Shown piece after piece: positions 61,949 to 64,000 of a stretch of DNA of 64,000 bases. The first letter of the stretch is position 1. Each line of letters begins with the position of its first letter. The stretch is from Pseudorhodoferax sp965279475. Its GTDB lineage: Bacteria; Pseudomonadota; Gammaproteobacteria; Burkholderiales; Burkholderiaceae_C. The notes beneath the pieces are model-generated. The model had not been told where the DNA came from. It did not search any database and was given only the letters and a program-made list of their open reading frames with translations. The stretch is taken from the NCBI GenBank assembly GCA_965279475.1, contig CBDIIA010000003.1:124001-188000 (forward strand), written 5' to 3'. The position numbers and the translations under genes are program-made.

Positions 61949-63037
61949 ATGTCCAAGAGCAAGACCAAGAGCATCGTCCTCTTCATCCTCGGCGCCATCG
62001 CGCTGCTGGTGCTGCCGCATGCACTGCAGCCGTTCGGCAATGCCTGGGTCCGCATCGCCGACGTCGCGCTGCTGTATTGCCTGCTGGCGCTGGGCCTCAA
62101 CATCGTGGTCGGCTACGCGGGGCTGCTCGACCTGGGTTACGTGGCGTTCTTCGCGATCGGCGCGTACCTGTATGCGCTGCTGAGTTCGCCGCACCTGACC
62201 GACACGTTCCCCGCGATCAAGGCCATGTTCCCGGGCGGCCTGCACACGCCGCTACTGGTCGTGATCCCGCTCGCACTGGGGCTGGCCGGGGTGTTCGGCG
62301 TGCTGCTCGGCGCGCCCACGCTGAAGTTGCGCGGCGACTACCTTGCCATCGTGACGCTCGGCTTCGGCGAGATCATCCGCGTGTTCATGAACACGCTGGA
62401 CCATCCGATCAACATCACCAACGGCGCCAAGGGCCTCGACGCGATCGATCCGGTGCACTTCTGGGGTCTCAACCTCGGAAAGCCGCTGAAGATCGGCGAC
62501 TACACGGTGGCGTCGGTCACGCTGTACTACTACCTGTTCCTCGCGTTCGTCATCGTCACGGTCATCGTTTCGCACCGCCTGCAGAACTCGCGTGTGGGCC
62601 GCGGCTGGATGGCGATCCGCGAAGACGAGATCGCCGCCAAGGCGATGGGCATCAACACGCGCAACATGAAGCTGCTGGCCTTCGGCATGGGTGCGAGTTT
62701 CGGCGGCGTGTCGGGGGCGATGTTCGCGTCGTTCCAGAGCGCCATCACGCCGGAGTCGTTCAACCTGATGGAGTCGGTGATGATCGTCGCGATGGTGGTG
62801 CTGGGAGGCATCGGCCACCTGCCGGGCGTGATCCTCGGCGCGGTGCTGCTGTCGGCCCTGCCCGAGGTGCTGCGCTACGTGGCCGGGCCGCTGCAGTCGA
62901 TGACCGGTGGCCGGCTCGATGCGTCGATCCTGCGCCAGCTGTTCATCGCCGGCGCGATGATCACCGTGATGCTGCTGCGGCCGCGCGGCCTCTGGCCGGC
63001 GCCCGACCACGGCAAGTCGCTGCAGGCCAAGTCGTGA
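61949..63037 (+). CDS. livM: branched-chain amino acid ABC transporter permease LivM
   Basis: The 362-residue membrane protein has the LivM blocks ALGLNIVVGYAGLLDLGYVA and APTLKLRGDYLAIVTLGFGE, and the coupling helix GRGWMAIREDEIAAKAMGIN. It pairs with LivH and lies 11 bp after it. The length is typical of betaproteobacterial LivM. Confidence 0.94.
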   Translation: MSKSKTKSIVLFILGAIALLVLPHALQPFGNAWVRIADVALLYCLLALGLNIVVGYAGLLDLGYVAFFAIGAYLYALLSSPHLTDTFPAIKAMFPGGLHTPLLVVIPLALGLAGVFGVLLGAPTLKLRGDYLAIVTLGFGEIIRVFMNTLDHPINITNGAKGLDAIDPVHFWGLNLGKPLKIGDYTVASVTLYYYLFLAFVIVTVIVSHRLQNSRVGRGWMAIREDEIAAKAMGINTRNMKLLAFGMGASFGGVSGAMFASFQSAITPESFNLMESVMIVAMVVLGGIGHLPGVILGAVLLSALPEVLRYVAGPLQSMTGGRLDASILRQLFIAGAMITVMLLRPRGLWPAPDHGKSLQAKS

Positions 63038-63062
63038 TGCGGTCTGCAAGCAAGGAATCGAC

Positions 63063-63848
63063 ATGAGCGACCACACCAGCGGCGACATCGTTCTCAAGGT
63101 AGGTGGCATCTCCAAGCGCTTCGGCGGCCTGCAGGCGCTGAGCGATGTGGGCATCACCATCCAGCGCGGCCAGGTCTACGGGCTGATCGGCCCGAACGGC
63201 GCAGGCAAGACCACGTTCTTCAATGTGATCACCGGCCTCTACACGCCGGACAGCGGCACCTTCGAACTCGCGGGCAAGCCCTACAAGCCGACGGCCGTGC
63301 ACGAAGTGGCCAAGGCCGGCATTGCGCGCACCTTCCAGAACATCCGCCTGTTCGCCGAGATGACGGCGCTCGAGAACGTGATGGTGGGGCGCCACATCCG
63401 CACCAGTTCGGGTCTGCTCGGTGCGATCTTTCGCACGCCGGGGTTCAAGGCCGAAGAACTGGCGATTGCCAAACGCGCGCAGGAACTGCTCGACTATGTC
63501 GGCATCGGCAAGCTGGCCGACTACAAGGCGCGCACCCTGAGTTATGGCGACCAGCGCCGGCTGGAGATCGCGCGGGCGCTGGCAACCGACCCGCAACTGA
63601 TCGCCCTCGACGAGCCGGCCGCCGGCATGAACGCGACCGAGAAGGTGCTGCTGCGCGAGCTGATCGACCGCATCCGCAAGGACAACCGCACCATCCTGCT
63701 GATCGAGCACGACGTGAAGCTCGTGATGGGGCTGTGCGACCGTGTGACCGTGCTCGACTACGGCAAGCAGATTGCCGAAGGTACGCCGGCGACGGTCCAG
63801 AAAAACGAGAAAGTGATCGAGGCTTACCTCGGCACCGGAGGGCATTGA
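63063..63848 (+). CDS. livG: branched-chain amino acid ABC transporter ATP-binding protein LivG
   Basis: The 261-residue ATPase has Walker A GPNGAGKTTFFNVITGLY, the signature LSYGDQRRLEIARAL, Walker B LIALDEPAAGMN and the C-terminal LivG extension (YGKQIAEGTPATVQKNEKVI). The ATG at 63063 follows livM by 25 bp. It works as a heterodimer with LivF. Confidence 0.95.
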   Translation: MSDHTSGDIVLKVGGISKRFGGLQALSDVGITIQRGQVYGLIGPNGAGKTTFFNVITGLYTPDSGTFELAGKPYKPTAVHEVAKAGIARTFQNIRLFAEMTALENVMVGRHIRTSSGLLGAIFRTPGFKAEELAIAKRAQELLDYVGIGKLADYKARTLSYGDQRRLEIARALATDPQLIALDEPAAGMNATEKVLLRELIDRIRKDNRTILLIEHDVKLVMGLCDRVTVLDYGKQIAEGTPATVQKNEKVIEAYLGTGGH

Positions 63849-63849
63849 G

Positions 63850-64000
63850 ATGACGGTGCTGTTGAAGGTGAGTGGCCTGAAGGTCGCCTATGGCGGGATC
63901 CAGGCGGTCAAGGGTGTGGACTTCGAGGTGCGGCAGGGTGAACTGGTGTCGCTGATCGGCTCCAACGGCGCGGGCAAGACCACGACGATGAAGGCCATCA
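63850..64000 (+). CDS. livF: branched-chain amino acid ABC transporter ATP-binding protein LivF (cut by window end)
   Basis: The ATG at 63850 begins two bases after the livG stop. The first 50 residues read as an ABC ATPase with LKVAYGGIQAVKGVDFEV and Walker A GSNGAGKTTTMKAI, the LivF pattern. The rest lies beyond the window. Confidence 0.93.
   Translation, partial: MTVLLKVSGLKVAYGGIQAVKGVDFEVRQGELVSLIGSNGAGKTTTMKAI

Overview
The window is high-GC DNA from a betaproteobacterium, most likely a member of the Burkholderiales (Comamonadaceae or Rubrivivax/Leptothrix-like). This rests on gene content: IPTL-CTERM surface proteins, a trxB / Crp / ftsK / lolA / rarA run, an rpmB-rpmG pair, and a PHP phosphatase / threonylcarbamoyl-AMP synthase / site-2 protease / trpS operon. 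No rRNA, tRNA, CRISPR array, insertion sequence or phage gene was recognised. Gene density is high, and no stretch over 300 bases lacks a gene. Long antisense ORFs are common because of the GC bias and were ignored.

Region 1 (0-10.8 kb) is a signalling island. It holds two Crp/Fnr-type regulators, a soluble histidine kinase, a double-PAS histidine kinase with a single-domain receiver, a receiver-HPt protein, a large membrane hybrid kinase (CHASE3-like, PAS, HisKA, HATPase, receiver, HPt) and a receiver-EAL c-di-GMP phosphodiesterase. A palindrome with consensus TGTRCGCTGGCGYACA lies in its divergent promoters and again between cbpA and a stress flavoprotein gene at 25.25 kb, which suggests one regulon. 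Region 2 (10.8-16.2 kb, minus strand) encodes three secreted proteins with IPTL-type C-terminal sorting tails. Two are tandem paralogs sharing a nearly identical central block.

Region 3 (16.5-24 kb) is a carbon module: gnd, a HAD hydrolase, pgm, zwf and phosphoketolase. A well-placed FNR-type site sits in front of zwf. Region 4 (24-32.8 kb) has cbpM/cbpA, a stress PNPOx-like protein, a short-chain dehydrogenase with a divergent LysR regulator, phosphatidylserine synthase, LigD, and membrane proteins including a 24-residue one. Region 5 (32.9-41.1 kb) is a tightly overlapping glgC-glgX-treZ-treY operon linking ADP-glucose/glycogen to trehalose. Region 6 (41.1-45.3 kb) has SodC, a ribbon-helix-helix protein next to a PHA-depolymerase-like esterase, and a beta/gamma-crystallin plus glycine-zipper protein.

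Region 7 (45.4-58.1 kb) is mostly housekeeping: trpS, site-2 protease, Sua5-family enzyme, EamA transporter, PHP phosphatase, GST, L33/L28, thioredoxin reductase, a Crp-like regulator, FtsK, LolA and RarA. Region 8 (58.1-60.8 kb) is a second IPTL-CTERM locus with a metzincin lipoprotein and a divergent LuxR-type regulator. Region 9 (61-64 kb) is the livHMGF branched-chain amino acid ABC transporter, cut by the window end.

Regions 1 to 6 together look like a stress, storage and redox gene set placed beside the core genome. The regulatory links proposed between them are inferred from shared DNA motifs, not shown experimentally.
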